Below, piece by piece: positions 13,901 to 27,500 of a stretch of DNA of 64,000 nucleotides. Location: positions 1-64,000 of the forward strand of contig DF240717.1 in NCBI GenBank assembly GCA_000507305.1. Direction: 5' to 3'. The number at the start of each line of letters is the position of its first letter. Positions within the stretch are counted from its first letter, which is position 1. The notes below the pieces were generated by a model. The model had not been told where the DNA came from, searched no databases, and saw only the letters and a list, made by a program, of their open reading frames with translations. Position numbers and translations under genes: made by a program. The DNA comes from Breviolum minutum Mf 1.05b.01. Taxonomy: Eukaryota; Sar; Dinophyceae; Suessiales; Symbiodiniaceae.

Positions 13901-16900
13901 GTTGAAATCTAAGATGTGGCCAATTTGGGGGTACCTAATTTGTGGGTACGGTGTCTCCCATATCTTTATAGTGACTGTCAGTCACCCCCCCAAGTTCCAA
14001 TTTGGCGGGTTTGTTGCTGAAAAGTTCCGAATTTGGCTGGGCGCCCCCCAAGAAAACTCGTGTTCCAAACATCCTGGCTTCATGGGTGAGCATTTCAGAG
14101 AATTTTGGGAGCATATGTTCATCGACTTTAATTTCAGCCACTAAGTCCAAGTGTTCATTTGAGGAAAGGCCGATTCCAAAAATGCCCATAAGAACTCAGC
14201 GACAATAACGCAGCCGTTGATTCAAAGCTTGGTTTCAAAAATGTCTCTTTTCACTCCTCAGAATCATTTTGAGCTTGGGTCTAATTGTGTATTGTTTCTG
14301 TTTCTGCGTGGTTTCAAATGGATTGAACTTACCTCAAAGTCTTGGAATCCCCCCACAATGACCTTCAATTTCAGGTGAATTATGTATGAAAGACTTCACT
14401 CAGCTGAAAGGAGTTTCTGGTTGGGTTTTCCGTCCTTTCTTTACCTATCATGCAGGCTGAAAAAAACCTCTCCCTGTAAGGCTGAATGGTTTGGCTGTCT
14501 TCGACACGAACAAGATCACGACTTGCATCACCCTCATGGCTACAGAGGCCCTTTTTTGCAATGAACATCCGCATCTGAGAGGGCTTTTCCTGAGAGAGAT
14601 TTACACCCTCAGTGCATCACATTTTGTCCACCCAGAGACTCCAAAAAATGACAGGAGGCAAACCATCAATTTCTCACTAAAACTTCCCCACAAACCTCCC
14701 CAACAACAAAAATATCTACACTATGACAATATCCACAAAAAAAAACTGGGATTGTGTTTCTCCCAACGGCCGAACACTGAATGCCTACATGCTTGTTTGC
14801 TGGGGGGGGATTTGTTGAGAAATTTCGCGACTGAAGTCTAGTCTGATGTTTGAATGCTTGTGCTAGAATTTTTTGCGTGCATGGTTCCCGGGATGATTAG
14901 ATGACACTGATTTGTCACAAGCTTTGTCATGTTATGATCTCCCAACAGAGATTGGTGTTTTTTTTTGATTTTTTTTGCCCCCCAACGAATCAATGAAATA
15001 AGACACAAACCAGGAACCCGCATGAATCAGCGTAATTAGTCAAAAACTGCAACACAAACCCTCAGCACACAACTCATGCAGCTTCTCATGCATTCAGTCA
15101 CGACACCATGTTTTGTTCTCCTACCCTACTTTGTTCTCAGCTACTCTACGCTACACTACTCTTAGCTACTCTACTGTCAGCTGCGCTCAACTACGCCACT
15201 CTCGGCTACTCTACTCTCAGGTACTCTACTCTCAGCTACGCTACTCTCAGGTAAGCTGCGCAGAGTAGAGTAGGGTAGAGTAGAGTAGCTGAGAGTAGAG
15301 TAGCTGTGAGATGCTGTGAGTGAGTTAGCTGAGAATAGAGTAGGGTAGAGTAGAGTAGCTGAGAGTAGAGTAGCTGAGGGTAGAGAAGCTATGAGTGAAC
15401 TGAGAGTAGAGTAGCAGAGAGTAGCATTAGCATAGCTGAGAGTAGCGTAGCTGAGAGTAGCTTAGCTGAGAGTAGAATTATCATAGCTGAGAGTAGAGGA
15501 GGGTAGAGTAGAGTAGCTGAGAGTAGAGTAGGGTAGAGTAGAGTGGCTGAGAGTAGAGTAGGGTAGAGTAGAGTGGCTGAGAGTAGCATTAGCATAGCTG
15601 AGAGTAGCGTAGCTGAGAGTAGCATGAGTAGCTGAGAGTAGAGCAGGGTAGAGTAGAGTAGCTGAGAGAAGTGTGGCTGAGAGAAAGCACGACCTCCCCA
15701 GTTACGTGAAAACCAGCTTTTCGTGCAAGACTCATTCCCCCAAATTTCAGGCAGCAAGCTTACAAAACGAGAGTGTTGTGGGAGACTTCCTCCGATTTTC
15801 ACGTAACAAGCTTCTTTGTGCCACACAATAAGAAGATTCAAGACAAGCATCTCGTGCGAGACTTGCTCCCTGTTCACATTTTGAAGCTTTAAATCGGCGT
15901 GTTCCTTCTACGAATTTGTCTTATAAAGCTACTCTTAAGCTGAAAAAGTATGATTTTTGCAAAGCTCTCGCCACTTTTGAAGACTGTCGCAAAATGCTGC
16001 CCCTGCCACAACTTTTGACATTGTGACACGTGCGCAGCCCTGCCGCAGCGATTCGTCAAAACTGAACCTTCGGCGATATTGGACAATACACCGGGACAAA
16101 GTGTTGTGCCTGCCGCCCAAAAAGGACCCGACAACATTTACACGCTTCTAAAGCATTGCGCCTGCCACACAAAACGCAAACACTACTCGACGCATGTTGC
16201 AAAATGCAACATAAGTATTCTATTTGCTAGGCAACCTACCCCGCGCACGTCATCCTGAAAGCACTTTCTGAGCACCGCCCCATAGGCACGGCTTAGCGAC
16301 ATCATTGCGAACACATACGGACGGTTGCGAACGGTTGCAAAAACCAAAACAACGCCGAGGGACGGGAACGCATTCGGGAGAAAAAACAAACCTGTTGTAC
16401 CGTCACAAGTTCCGAATGGTTGGAAAGATGTGGAAAGTGATCTTCCTGGCAATTCTTTGTGACCTTTTTGGGATGGTTAAGTGATCCGAACTCAAACGTT
16501 GTTGGTGCCTCCAACGTTTGGGAGTGAAAAGGTCACTTTAAGTAACCTGGTACCTTCCCAAGCTCCGACTTTCTGAAAAAACTTACTTTGAAATCAGGTC
16601 GCTCCCCCAGCTGAAGACGCGCTCACCTTCAAGTTCAACTTGTACCTTGGACAATTTGAAGTTTATATAGTTTTTTCCTTTTAAGGGCGGTTTATGTTGG
16701 TCTTATTGTTTTTTTTGTGAGTGGAAATTATTTTCCCTGACGGGAACTATCTACATGGGACTTACACGGGGTTTATTGCATAAGCAATTCGCACGCAATA
16801 AGGACTAGGATCTATCCAGTTTTTTTTGTTTATGGCCTCAGATGCTTCATTCAATATCGCCCTTTTGGAGGATTGCGCACCCAAAATGAACAACCAATTT

Positions 16901-17598
16901 CAGGTATCTAAGGGCAAATTTTACAACCCAGACACTGTGGTTGAGATAGCCATGGTTGGTGGATATTTTTTAAGCACGCACATCTATGACATACACAGAG
17001 CCAGTATTTTTCATCAGTTATCAGGGACTTGATCATTGGTTGCTTGGTGGTGACTTCCTATGGGTCCTTATGGGTCCCGCCGAGTTTCCCCGAAGTTTCT
17101 GCAGAACCCAAGGGCCCCCAGAGGCACCAAAGTTCTATGCCTGCCAGTAACCACTGGGAATCTACAACTTGGCCATTTTACCCCAGGGATTGGTGGATTT
17201 TGGGGGATGGATCCCCAATTTGAAGCCATGATGGAAGTTTTTTTTGTTGAGATGTACTTTAAATGATGTTGATTCCGTATTTAGTTGGAAACATCATGAA
17301 GCAAATCCATGATTTTTCTATCATTAGAAAAAACAGAAACGGTTCTCAACAAATCTCCAGAAAATCTACGTTCAACATGTTCCCCTTCACCCTTCCCTTA
17401 TTTTCGACTCTGAGGCGCATCGCGGCCTCTTCCTTTGATCCAGCCTTGAAGAAGAAACCACAATCCCTGCGCGAGTCAGCTATCCGAACGGAGAAGAGTA
17501 ACACGCAGGAAGTTGTGGAGGTAGAAGATCCCAATGACGTGTCTCTTGGCAGGCATTATTCGGAGAGTCAAGAACAAATGGTAAGGTTTACAGCCTAA
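4942..17598 (+). CDS. Dinoflagellate Cys-rich multi-pass membrane protein, C-terminal half
   Basis: A large multi-exon gene. Exons read in order: 4942-5038 (Cys-rich, CGSAAACPGGTPGSC), 5943-5992 (TWTGSTCEDCQGWRQ), 7016-7078 (membrane helix), 8327-8513, 8766-9112 (two membrane segments around MMCYKHPNGLRSILKYPGV), 9267-9476, a 21-base microexon 9759-9779 (MLSWPWK), 9996-10085, 10438-10569 (ending RAAMGGKK), 11314-11376, about 12556-12615, about 14482-14547 (VFDTNKITTCITLMATE), 16598-16641 and 17415 to the stop at 17598 (SSFDPALKKKPQSLRES tail). Phases agree at most joins. Donors are mixed: GC after 5038, 5992, 7078, 8513, 10085 and 14547, GA after 10569, GT elsewhere. From memory this is an expanded dinoflagellate family in which an extracellular substrate-binding-like region and GCC2/GCC3 Cys-rich repeats precede the membrane part. 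That N-terminal half is not visible upstream. Ligand and function are unknown. The join between the 12.6 and 14.5 kb exons is uncertain. Confidence 0.8.
6660..6900. repeat. TATATC/TATCTA-rich simple repeat
   Basis: AT-rich run of TATATA followed by variants of ATATCTATATCTAATATC, within an intron of the membrane-protein gene. Nearby long open frames are low-complexity artefacts. Confidence 0.8.
15110..15690. repeat. Strand-inverted minisatellite (CTACTCTACTCTCAG / CTGAGAGTAGAGTAG)
   Basis: From about 15120 to 15252 the unit is CTACTCTACTCTCAG-like. From about 15260 to 15685 the same unit appears as its reverse complement, CTGAGAGTAGAGTAG. The switch near 15252-15262 makes a long imperfect hairpin. 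It lies inside an intron of the membrane-protein gene. Confidence 0.9.
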
Positions 17599-17610
17599 AT
17601 TTCTCTGAAA

Positions 17611-18640
17611 TCAAGATCGGCACCCCAAACATAGCCATGGTTGAAAGCAAATACATTTTCCAAGATGCATCATTTTCAGTATCCCCCTCAAATTTCTAGG
17701 GTGGTAGGTGTTTTTTTGTTTTAATGTTGCTGGTTTTTCGAGTTTCAATTGAATGCATGTCATACCTCCAAATGAAGTCAGTCGTTTTTGGGTGTTTTGG
17801 GTTGTTGGTGAAAAAGAACAGCTACTTTTTTTCGGGGAACAAGATAGCCAAATGTGATTTGAAAACATGTCTCGCATCTTGATTGAAAGGCTTGGCCTTT
17901 TTGCCCCCGAATGGTAGCCTAGGACTAAACCTTCTCCAAATATCTCCAACAGCATGGGGTTATCAGTGAGACATATTATGTTGCGTTTGTATTTCCCCCA
18001 GGGTTTCGGATAATCCTAGTTGTTGAATTAGTTGGCCCAGGATTTTTTTCCACGAAAAAGAACAATTTTCCAAGTAACAAAAACTCAAAGTGCAGTTGTG
18101 GCGTTTTTTCTTGAGGACCCAAACGGGCTGGGTCTGAGAATTCTCCCGATGAGTGAGCCGCACTCCTTCCCGTACAACTTCTCACACCACCGGGGTGACC
18201 TCGCAAAATCCCCACAAAAATGGCCGTACTATACCTTATTATCAGGTTAAGGATAATAAGTCGCCCAGATTCTTGCAATCTTCGAAACATCCGAGAAATT
18301 CTCAGGGCAGGTGACCGGCTTCCATTCAGGGCAGAATGGCTGGCTGCCTGGGTTTGTGTTTTTTTTGAGTAAACCTGCATTTTGGGCAGGAAAATTACAC
18401 AACAAAAATCGAGGTGTTTTACACACCTGATGGTGGTAAAGAAGTTAGGGAACTCTTTAATAACTTTGTTCTGTGACGGCATTTGCAAGTCAGCACAGTT
18501 AAACATCCGCGGGAAAGGCATTTTCTTCGGCCCATTTTGACCTTCAGCGACTTCATGACTTGATTGAGAAATCCTTTGGTCCCATCCCCGGTACTAGGAA
18601 TCCCCCCCGACCCGCTGATGATGCTGGGTACCACAGAATT
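17611..18640 (-). CDS. Unrecognised host gene, minus strand (putative)
   Basis: Coding-like minus-strand segments occur in succession: about 18530-18425 (PFPRMFNCADLQMPSQNKVI, followed by a GT donor), about 18345-18255 (FCPEWKPVTCPENFSDVSKI), about 18225-18110 (FARSPRWCEKLYGKECGSLI) and about 17955-17840 (EIFGEGLVLGYHSGAKRPSL). They would form a gene convergent with the membrane-protein gene ending at 17598. I do not recognise the family. Evidence is only sustained open reading with sensible composition, and frame continuity between exons was not proven. Some pieces could be chance frames. Confidence 0.3.
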
Positions 18641-18654
18641 ACTCTAGTGCTTTT

Positions 18655-19250
18655 ACTAAACTAGTACTAGTACCAGTACCAGTAAGTAGCGTACTGTAAA
18701 ATAGCAAAAGCAATAGCAGTAGCAGTAGGAGAAGGAGAAGAAGCGTAGCTGTAACAGTACCAGTAGCAGAAGGAGTAGGAGTAGTAGGAGTAGTAGGAGT
18801 AGTATGAGTAGTAGGAGTAGTAGGAGTAGTAGGAGTAGTAGGGGTAGTAGGGGTAGTAGGGTAGTAGGAGTAGTAGGAGTAGTAGCGGTAGTAGGAGTAG
18901 TAGGAGTACACGACGGTGAAAGTAGATGGCACAACTCCGAAAATGGATTAGTAAGGAGCCATGATAAACCAATACATGGGAGTTGCGCCATCTACTTTCC
19001 GGGTGGTATAGTAGGCGTAGCAGGAGTAGTAGGAGTAGTAGGTAGTAGGAGCAGTAGGAGTAGTAGGAGTAGTAGGAGTTGTAGGAGTAGTAGGAGTAGT
19101 TGGAGTAGTGGGAGTAGGAGGAGGAGGGGGGTAGGAGGAGTAGGGGGGTAGGGGGAAATAGGGAGTAGTGAGAGTAGCGGGAGTAGTGGGAGTAGGAGTA
19201 GGAGGAATAGTCAAAGTTTCTACATATCGATCGAAAAATAACAAGTGTCG
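18655..19250. repeat. Degenerate GTAGTAGGA simple-repeat tract
   Basis: Variants of AGTAGGAGTAGTAGGAGT run from about 18655 to 19210, interrupted at 18911-19010 by a unique segment with an inverted repeat. Frames of Ser/Arg, Tyr, Thr/Pro or Leu repeats here are translation artefacts. Confidence 0.9.
18918..18999. repeat. 21-bp inverted repeat (hairpin) inside the simple-repeat tract
   Basis: GAAAGTAGATGGCACAACTCC at 18918-18938 is the reverse complement, with one mismatch, of the block at 18979-18999. About 40 bases lie between the arms. Confidence 0.85.
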
Positions 19251-19261
19251 TTCATTCCCAC

Positions 19262-20240
<979 letters not shown>

Positions 20241-21486
20241 TTTTCTATCCTTGGTATACCCGTATACCGCATACCCCTAGTGCAATTCCTAATTGGGATT
20301 TCTAGAACAGTACGCCGCCAGCCTTAGCGCTAGCAACAACCCTGCAACTTTCAGCCGATTGGCGCCCCGCAGAAATGGACGGTCGGTAGTGTGCACGATG
20401 TTGCTACAACGCTAGGCATGACTGAAGCCTTCAAATCCAAAACTCACCGGCAAGGCGTAACTGACAGGTTAAATTTAATTGTGTGAGGTGAATGTGAACA
20501 ACGATGAATGACCTTCCTCGCGGTAGACTTGTCTTCATTGCTCCTGCACAGAGGTTTGCCTGCGGGTTTGCCTGCAATTTGGAAGTTTCCACGGAATGAT
20601 GAAAGTTGTACCCAAAAATTTGAGATTGTAAAAATGGTGAGTGTGAACGGAAACACCCCCGCAGCTTTTGGAAGCACCCATTTCATATACATATATATAT
20701 ACCCTACGCAACCAAACCCTATAAATTTGTAGGGTTTAAAACGATACCTCGGGTTTTGGGTGATTTTCCGATAAACCTCGGGTTTGGTCCCGAAACCTCG
20801 GGTTTCCCCTAATCTTCTACTATTTTGGGATTTTTTGGGATTTTAAGTGATTTTAAGGGGTACTTCCCAGGGTTTTTAGGATCCAACCCTCTTTTCCAAC
20901 CCCTCGGTTCCGACCGGCCATGTCCACAGGAACTTCTGTCGTGGGTCTCTGGGTCAAGAAAGGACAAACACAGGAAACATTGGGGAAGAGAAACAATATA
21001 AAAATATATAACCACAGAGGGGGACAAACATCATCCCACTAATCCCCAAAACAGATCTCAAAACATAATGTCCAAATTTTTGGGCACGTAGCCTTATCTC
21101 GTAATTCTTTACCCCAAAATATCCGGGGATGGTTTTCCATTTTTGCCCAAGTCGGGTTTGATTACAGATTGCAAAGACCTTTTTCAAGATCACCATACAT
21201 ACTATATAAAACAATTTATGATAAAAGAATAATATTCCGCAAATTAGTTTGACTCGGCATGGCCAGTTGTTTTGTTCTTCGAGCGCTTCAATCGTGCTCA
21301 TAGTCTGGATCCCAAGATCGCCAAAGGGTCCTGGAGCAAGAGAAAATCAAGAGATATTTCGGATCCATGCGGATCCTTCCAGATTTTTTTGTTTTCTGAT
21401 CATCAAAAAAATCGCTGTTCGGCGGATATTCATCAAAAAAACAGGTTTACCGATCCTGCCAAACATATATTTCTTGATTTGTGAAC
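20241..21486. other. Intergenic region between simple repeat and next host gene
   Basis: No exon could be supported. It holds a (TA)n stretch near 20690, the AACCTCGGGTTT palindromes at 20744-20815 and, close to 21301 on the minus strand, a short coding-like start (MSTIEALEEQNNWPCRVK) that could begin a divergent gene but has no clear continuation. Confidence 0.4.
20740..20815. repeat. Palindromic AAACCTCGGGTTT repeats
   Basis: The palindromic word AAACCTCGGGTTT or a near copy occurs several times within about 70 bases. The same word returns at 35.97-36.03 kb, and a related AAACCC...GGGTTT series at 28.27-28.46 kb. Confidence 0.75.
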
Positions 21487-21502
21487 GCAGCCATTTTGCT
21501 AT
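21487..21502 (+). other. Possible relict dinoflagellate spliced leader
   Basis: GCAGCCATTTTG resembles the core of the 22-nt dinoflagellate spliced leader (known core GTAGCCATTTTGGCTC), with 11 of 12 matching before it diverges. It lies 21 bases before the start codon at 21520. A genomic spliced-leader relict would mean the gene was once copied from a processed mRNA. A short match like this could be chance. Confidence 0.35.
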
Positions 21503-21519
21503 CAATTCCGATTTCAACC

Positions 21520-24500
21520 ATGGTGAATTCCAAGGGTCCCCCGGTTGTGCCAGCTGCGCAACTATCCGGGGATATTTTGGATATCGCCGGTGTGGCGGAT
21601 GAATGGGATCAATGCGATGACATCCGGGAGCGTTTGAGGGATGGAGGGGATTTGATTCATCCTGAAGCTACTTCGGAGGATGTAAAGGGGTGCGTTCTTG
21701 CAGCTTCTTTGCTGACCCCTCTTCTTACCAGAATGTTTCTGAAGGATTCAAGGCCCTTGCCACCCATCATGGACTTGCGCATTCAGATCGAGAAACTGTA
21801 TGTCAAAAACAAACGTCATACAACTCCCGAACAGTTATCTGAAATTGTGAAAGCAAGTTGGAGGGTGAAAAAGTTCTGTGGATTTGTCAAAATGAAGACT
21901 CGCAGACATGAAGTGAGCACAGTTACTAGGTCAAAGCTTGGTATCTTTTCCGACGTATTTTTTACCACAAAAAGAATTGCACAAGCAATATCTATAAATC
22001 GACTTCGCTGTTTTATTTTCACTTCTCTTTAGTTTTTTGCTAGTCGGTTTTTGTAATTGACCGGTCAGTCCATCAATAAAACATGACTGTCCCCATTTGA
22101 GGCTGAAACTTTCCAGAACCTATGTCTCATTCTGGATCCCGAGTTGCAGGATGGGTAATGTTGGCTTGGGGGTCTCGAAAATTTTTGTATCGTATTATGT
22201 GCGTACAGGAATCAAACAATTCATGCAAGAATTAAATTTTGATAAATTTGGTTCGACTTTACATGTTAATGTGCACGCACGTGTCAAAAACCGGCTTATG
22301 CAGGAAGTGGTCGATCAAGTCAACGAAAAGCTGGAGGAAATACGGCAAAGGAGGCTTGAACGGACTGCAGAGCAGGACGGGTCGTAATGTATAAGATTTG
22401 GGGAGTCTTTGGAACCGAAAAAGAAAACACGTTTGTGGTAAAAATACTTTTAGGCAAACACAAAGCGAGCAATGATTAGAATACAAATGGGTTTTTGAAA
22501 TGTGTCAACTAAGTTTCTTTGCGTAGAGCAGGACGCGGAAGAAGAACAAGATGAAGACGAGTGGGATGAGGAAGGTAAGGATGATATCTATGGTGAGTCA
22601 ACCCCCCAAACCCCACTGAAAGCAGAGCATGAAGAAGATAAAGAAGAGTGTAAAGAAGAGAAAGAAGAGAAAGAAGAGAAAGAAGAGCCCCCAAATCCCG
22701 ATGAACCTTTGCCAGAAAACCCATCAGAAGAAAAAAAGAGCGATCCCGAACCTGTCACCGGGCAAGAAGTCAAAGCTGATGGTGCTAAGGAGACAAAACA
22801 ACGGGACAACAAAGCGCAGGAAAAACATGAAAGGATGGATGAGAAACTCAACAAGAAAGGAAAAGGAACAGGTGACGGACAAGAGCAAAATCCTTTGAAG
22901 CGTTCTGATAGTACTTTGGTTGCGTTGAGACAGTTTGGATGACCGAAACTATCAAAGTGTTAATAAATCGGAAATCCCAGTCGTTTGGAAAATATCGGAA
23001 AAATGCATGGCTGATATGTTGGGTGTTTCTGTATATAATTTTTCATGTTTTTTCCATCAAGTCTTCTCTCCTAATACCCACCGTATATTAAGGTACATCT
23101 TTGGCTGGAATCAAAGCAGAGCGAGAACAGTTGCTTGCAAAGCTAGCGGAGAATTTCGATTGCATTAAGTTGGAAGTTTGTTCTGAACTCGGTCTATGAA
23201 AACACTGTTTCAAAACGATTCAATATTTGCATGTTTTGTTTTTTCTTCTCCAAATCGCAAAAGGAGGCCTAAAAATGAATCTTCATTCTTATTGCCCAGA
23301 CCGGCCCCAGGATCCAGAAGCGGAAGAAGAACCTGGAAATTCCCGCTTCCGGCAGCACTATCTCACCTCCAGTTTCTGGCCAATCAGGCATCAATTGTTG
23401 TTGTATCGGCTTTTGTATCCCACCAAACACTGTCCCAAACGTTTCTTATTTCTTGTTTGCAGCTTCGCAAAGAAAAACACAGTGTTTGGACTTGCAAAGT
23501 CTTCGGAGTATCAATCGGAAACCTTTGGACCTGACCCACACTTTTTGCATTTAAAATATTTACTCGGGATTGTGATGTTATTTAGAAATCGGAATGTCGG
23601 AATCGGAAATGTGCACACGGATCTTTAGTTGTTTTGTGTTTTGTTTTGACGCATGGCTGCAGGACAACCTGCAGATCTTCCGTGTGCATCCGATGTCCAA
23701 GAGACGATGCCCTTCGATGCTGCTGTGGCGCCAGATCCCGTTTCCAGTGCTGAAAAAAACGGATCGGTTGAGAAGACTGCTGATGAGAAACGGAAGGCTT
23801 ATCAGTTGGAAAGGGAAAGACTAAGAGGGCTTTTAAAGAATAAAGTAGTTCTGACGGGCGAGAACGTTGAGGACTTATTCTATCCCTTTTCGGAAAGTGA
23901 GGAAGAGGCTAGGCTTTTCAAATTTGTGAAGTGTCGGAATTGGAATTGTACAGGCAAACAAAAAAGAATCGGAATTACGATCGGAATTAAAAGATCGTTT
24001 TTTTTTCCCGGAATTAAAAGATCGGAATTAAGTTTTCGGTGGTCAAACCTTTCCGCACTTCTTTCGAAAACCTTGCCCTGTGAGGAACCTTCAGAACCAG
24101 CCGTTACTCGAAGCACTCAGATCCAGAACAAGCCAGAACCAGGTCGCGGGAGAGGCCGTGGGAAAGGCCGTGGGAGAGGTCGAGGCAGTGGTGTGGAGGA
24201 AGCAAAAGAAAATGGTGAGGAATGGCACTTCGAGCCAGGTTTGGGATGGTTTTGGGTCGGTTCTGAGAAACCTGAGAAACCAGAGAAAAAACCACCTGCC
24301 CGGAAGAGATCAACCAAGAAACCTGAGAAAGAACAAGAAGTGAAGGCCCCACCCAAAAGATCTAGGAAGAAACAACCTGAAACTCCTGAAACCGTTGTTG
24401 AAGAGAAGCCTGAGAAAGCGAAGAAGAGGAAATCTGAAAAGACAACGGAAGGAGCAGAACCAAAGAAAAGGAGCAGGGCTTCAAAGAAGGAGTTGAAACC

Positions 24501-27500
24501 CATTGAACCTCCACCTCTTACCAAGAAGGAGCAAAGGAAAGAAATCAAGGCTTTTCTTGAGGTTGCAAAGGATTTGACTGATGAGAATGCAAGAGCAACT
24601 TTGAAATCCCTACTACCCAATTATGGTGCCCACAAATTCGATTGCTCTCCGGATATCTACTGGGAACGGAAAGGTGTAAAGGGAATCGGATGTGGGGTGA
24701 GGTGCCAGTCTGAAGGGAAAAATGTGGGCTACTTTGGCTACAGGGTTCAATGCGACTCATGGATCTATGCTATTGCAGCCGCCATCAAGTCAGCTGATAT
24801 CTTTGTAACTGTTTTGCAAATTCGGATGATTTTTGAAAAAAATCGATTTGACATGTGATATTTCTTTTTGCAATCACCATCGATCCTTCATCAGCCAAAT
24901 AGTCAACTTGTCGGTTCGGAAAAACTTGTCAAATTCATCTTATATATATCCGAATCGGGTTTTGTTGGCTCCGAACGAGGCACGCTGGATCCACCACTAC
25001 CAGCAGTTCCATCCCGATTCCGAAGTGAGTTTGCAGGTGGATTCAGAAGTTGTCGAAATGAAGGAAATGATCGCTATCTCGGGTCGGAAGGCATTGAAAG
25101 ATTTCATTGCCAGCTTGGAGTCGGAAACGTAAGTACCATGAATAAAAGGGAAACGCTTGGAAGAGTAGAGGTGCAAAAAAACAGGAACACAACATGATCG
25201 ACCAGTGCCGCTAGCGTGCTTGTAAAGGTATGTATAATAAAATCCAGTAAATGTGTCGATACGCTGATGTGCTGAAAAAGTTGTGTTTTTTCTGCGGATT
25301 CGAAAAAAAAGGGGCTTACATATCTTCTGTCACGCTGGCTTAGAACATTGGAGATCATGGGGGGGGGCTGAAGGGGAAAAGCGCCCAGCGGCGTCCCACA
25401 ATGAATTTTCATTTCTATGTTTTTCGAGAGGTCTTACGGGCTAAAAAAATATGATCGGTCCAAACGTCTGAATCAATTATAATCTTTAAATTCCGATTTG
25501 GATGAAGTGAGGATGCCGCTTTTTTTAAATTTCCAACCCTGTTGCACCTTCTCGTTTTGATCCGAGCTACCATCATGGCTTTGTATCCGGTGCATGGTGG
25601 GCTGATATCGAACGAACTCATCCGAATTTATAACAAACAATCTTGCAACCTTAAATTGTTTATAGTAGACTTTTTGAAAATTGTTGGAAATCCCACCGCC
25701 ACATGTGATGTGTGAAATGCTCCGGTCCTTCATTTGCTTGTGACCTTCACTGAATGGTCGAGCTCATCATCCTCAATCGTCAAGGCATTTCTGAAGTTGA
25801 CAAAAAGGTATTGGCACTTGGAGTTCATTGGGTGGTTGGGCCTGCGTTTTCAAATCAAAAGAAGTTTCCGATTTTTTCCATTTCCAGACTCCAGAATGAC
25901 TTTTTTGCATAATTTCCGAATTCTATCGAAATTTGTGGAAATATATACTTTGGGAAATCTGCCAGGATACCTCTATAGAAAAGTCTGCACATATCATCTT
26001 GGTTTGAGAAACAAAAAAGTCCAAATCCCCAATCTAGTTTCGATGATTGATCGTACGCCAAGTTTGCGTCTGTTTGCAATTTGAACACACTTTCCACTCA
26101 CAGCCGGCTCTGAGGCCATGCCTTTCTCCCTTTCGGCGAAGCAGCGCCGGAATCTTTATCGGGAGAGGGCCGGTGTTATGAAACGTCATCCCAGACATGG
26201 TTTTTGCGATTCGGATTTGTATAGCAGATTTGAAAGGCAGCTGCAACTATACAACCAATGGTTCAGTTTGGCTCATCCAGCAAAACACGCATTGCAATGC
26301 TAATTTCTACATGTGGTCCCTCAAATATCCGATTAGGGTACGATATCATGCTTTCTGGGATGGATGTTCAAAACACTGTGGCTTTTGAATCTTTTGGTGC
26401 TACCTGAAGAGCCATGGTATGCATAGATTCCCTAGTTTGGCGGCTTTGGGCCCTACGTGCTCCCAAGGCCTGATATTCGAACGTATTCCGATTTGACTGA
26501 TCGAAGATTATAGGTTTTTTCAAATCGGTCATATTTCTGAAAATCGATCTGGTGGGTTTGGATCCATTCTGTTACAGCCCATCGCGCAATTTCCCATCCA
26601 ATCCGAGCTTCTGAAAAAGGCTTTTGTGATGTGCATCCTCCTGGTTTGCTGGACATACGAAACGAATCAGGCAGGACGGAAACAGCGCACGGAACCGTAC
26701 GGAATATCAGAAACAGAATCAAACAATTCAAATTGAAAAGTTGATGATTTGACTCTGGCCCCACATACGATTCATTTCTTCCTCCAGGAAATCTACTGGG
26801 TTGAGTTCTTTGCTGGCTTGGGAAACTTAACAACGATGATGAGAGCCTCGCAGTACCGGAGTTTCAGGTTTGATATACAAGACCATCAACAGAAACCTCA
26901 TAGGTCTTCAAACTTTATGGACCTCACCCATGCTTCAGGATTTGGGTTTCTTGGCTTCCCAGTGTTGCTTTTTTTTTGCAACCCAACTTTTGATCGAACC
27001 CACCATTTTTGCCAGCCCAGGCTCGCGATCCTCGCTTTGCTTCGTTGCATTGAACAAGACTTTGCCTGTCATTTCGGGATCAAGTGTTCCAGCTTTTCAA
27101 AGGTGAATATCGGAACTTCACAAAGATCAGCATGCGATGCAATTGGTTTTACTGGGTACGCATCGGTAATAAATGGCAATATCCTTTTGGAAAGGACTGA
27201 TTCCAACCAAAAATCATTCTTTTTGAAATTTCCAAATTGCAGTATTTGAACAAATCTGGAATCTGGAAGAATAAGAATTCATGTTTTTGATTCGTTTCGG
27301 ATCAGAATTCCGATTGCAGGACATCCTTGCTGGTATTGCTGGCGACGGCACTTGGAGGTGTGTGGACGTTGGAACAACCGTCAGGCTCTTTACTAGAGTT
27401 TTACCCTGCTTGGCGTGAAGTGGTGCAGAGTATCTTTCGTTGTGGTGGTGAATATGCTGTCTTTTACTTAGTTTTCTGATTGCATCACAAAATCATCCGA

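Noticed and set aside
13863..14208. Open frames on both strands within the large intron of the membrane-protein gene
   Set aside because: One minus-strand frame reads plausibly, but it has no splice-consistent neighbours and does not fit the surrounding plus-strand gene.
15125..15690. Possible CRISPR-like array because of regular short repeats
   Set aside because: Units are contiguous with no unique spacers; it is a minisatellite in a eukaryotic intron.
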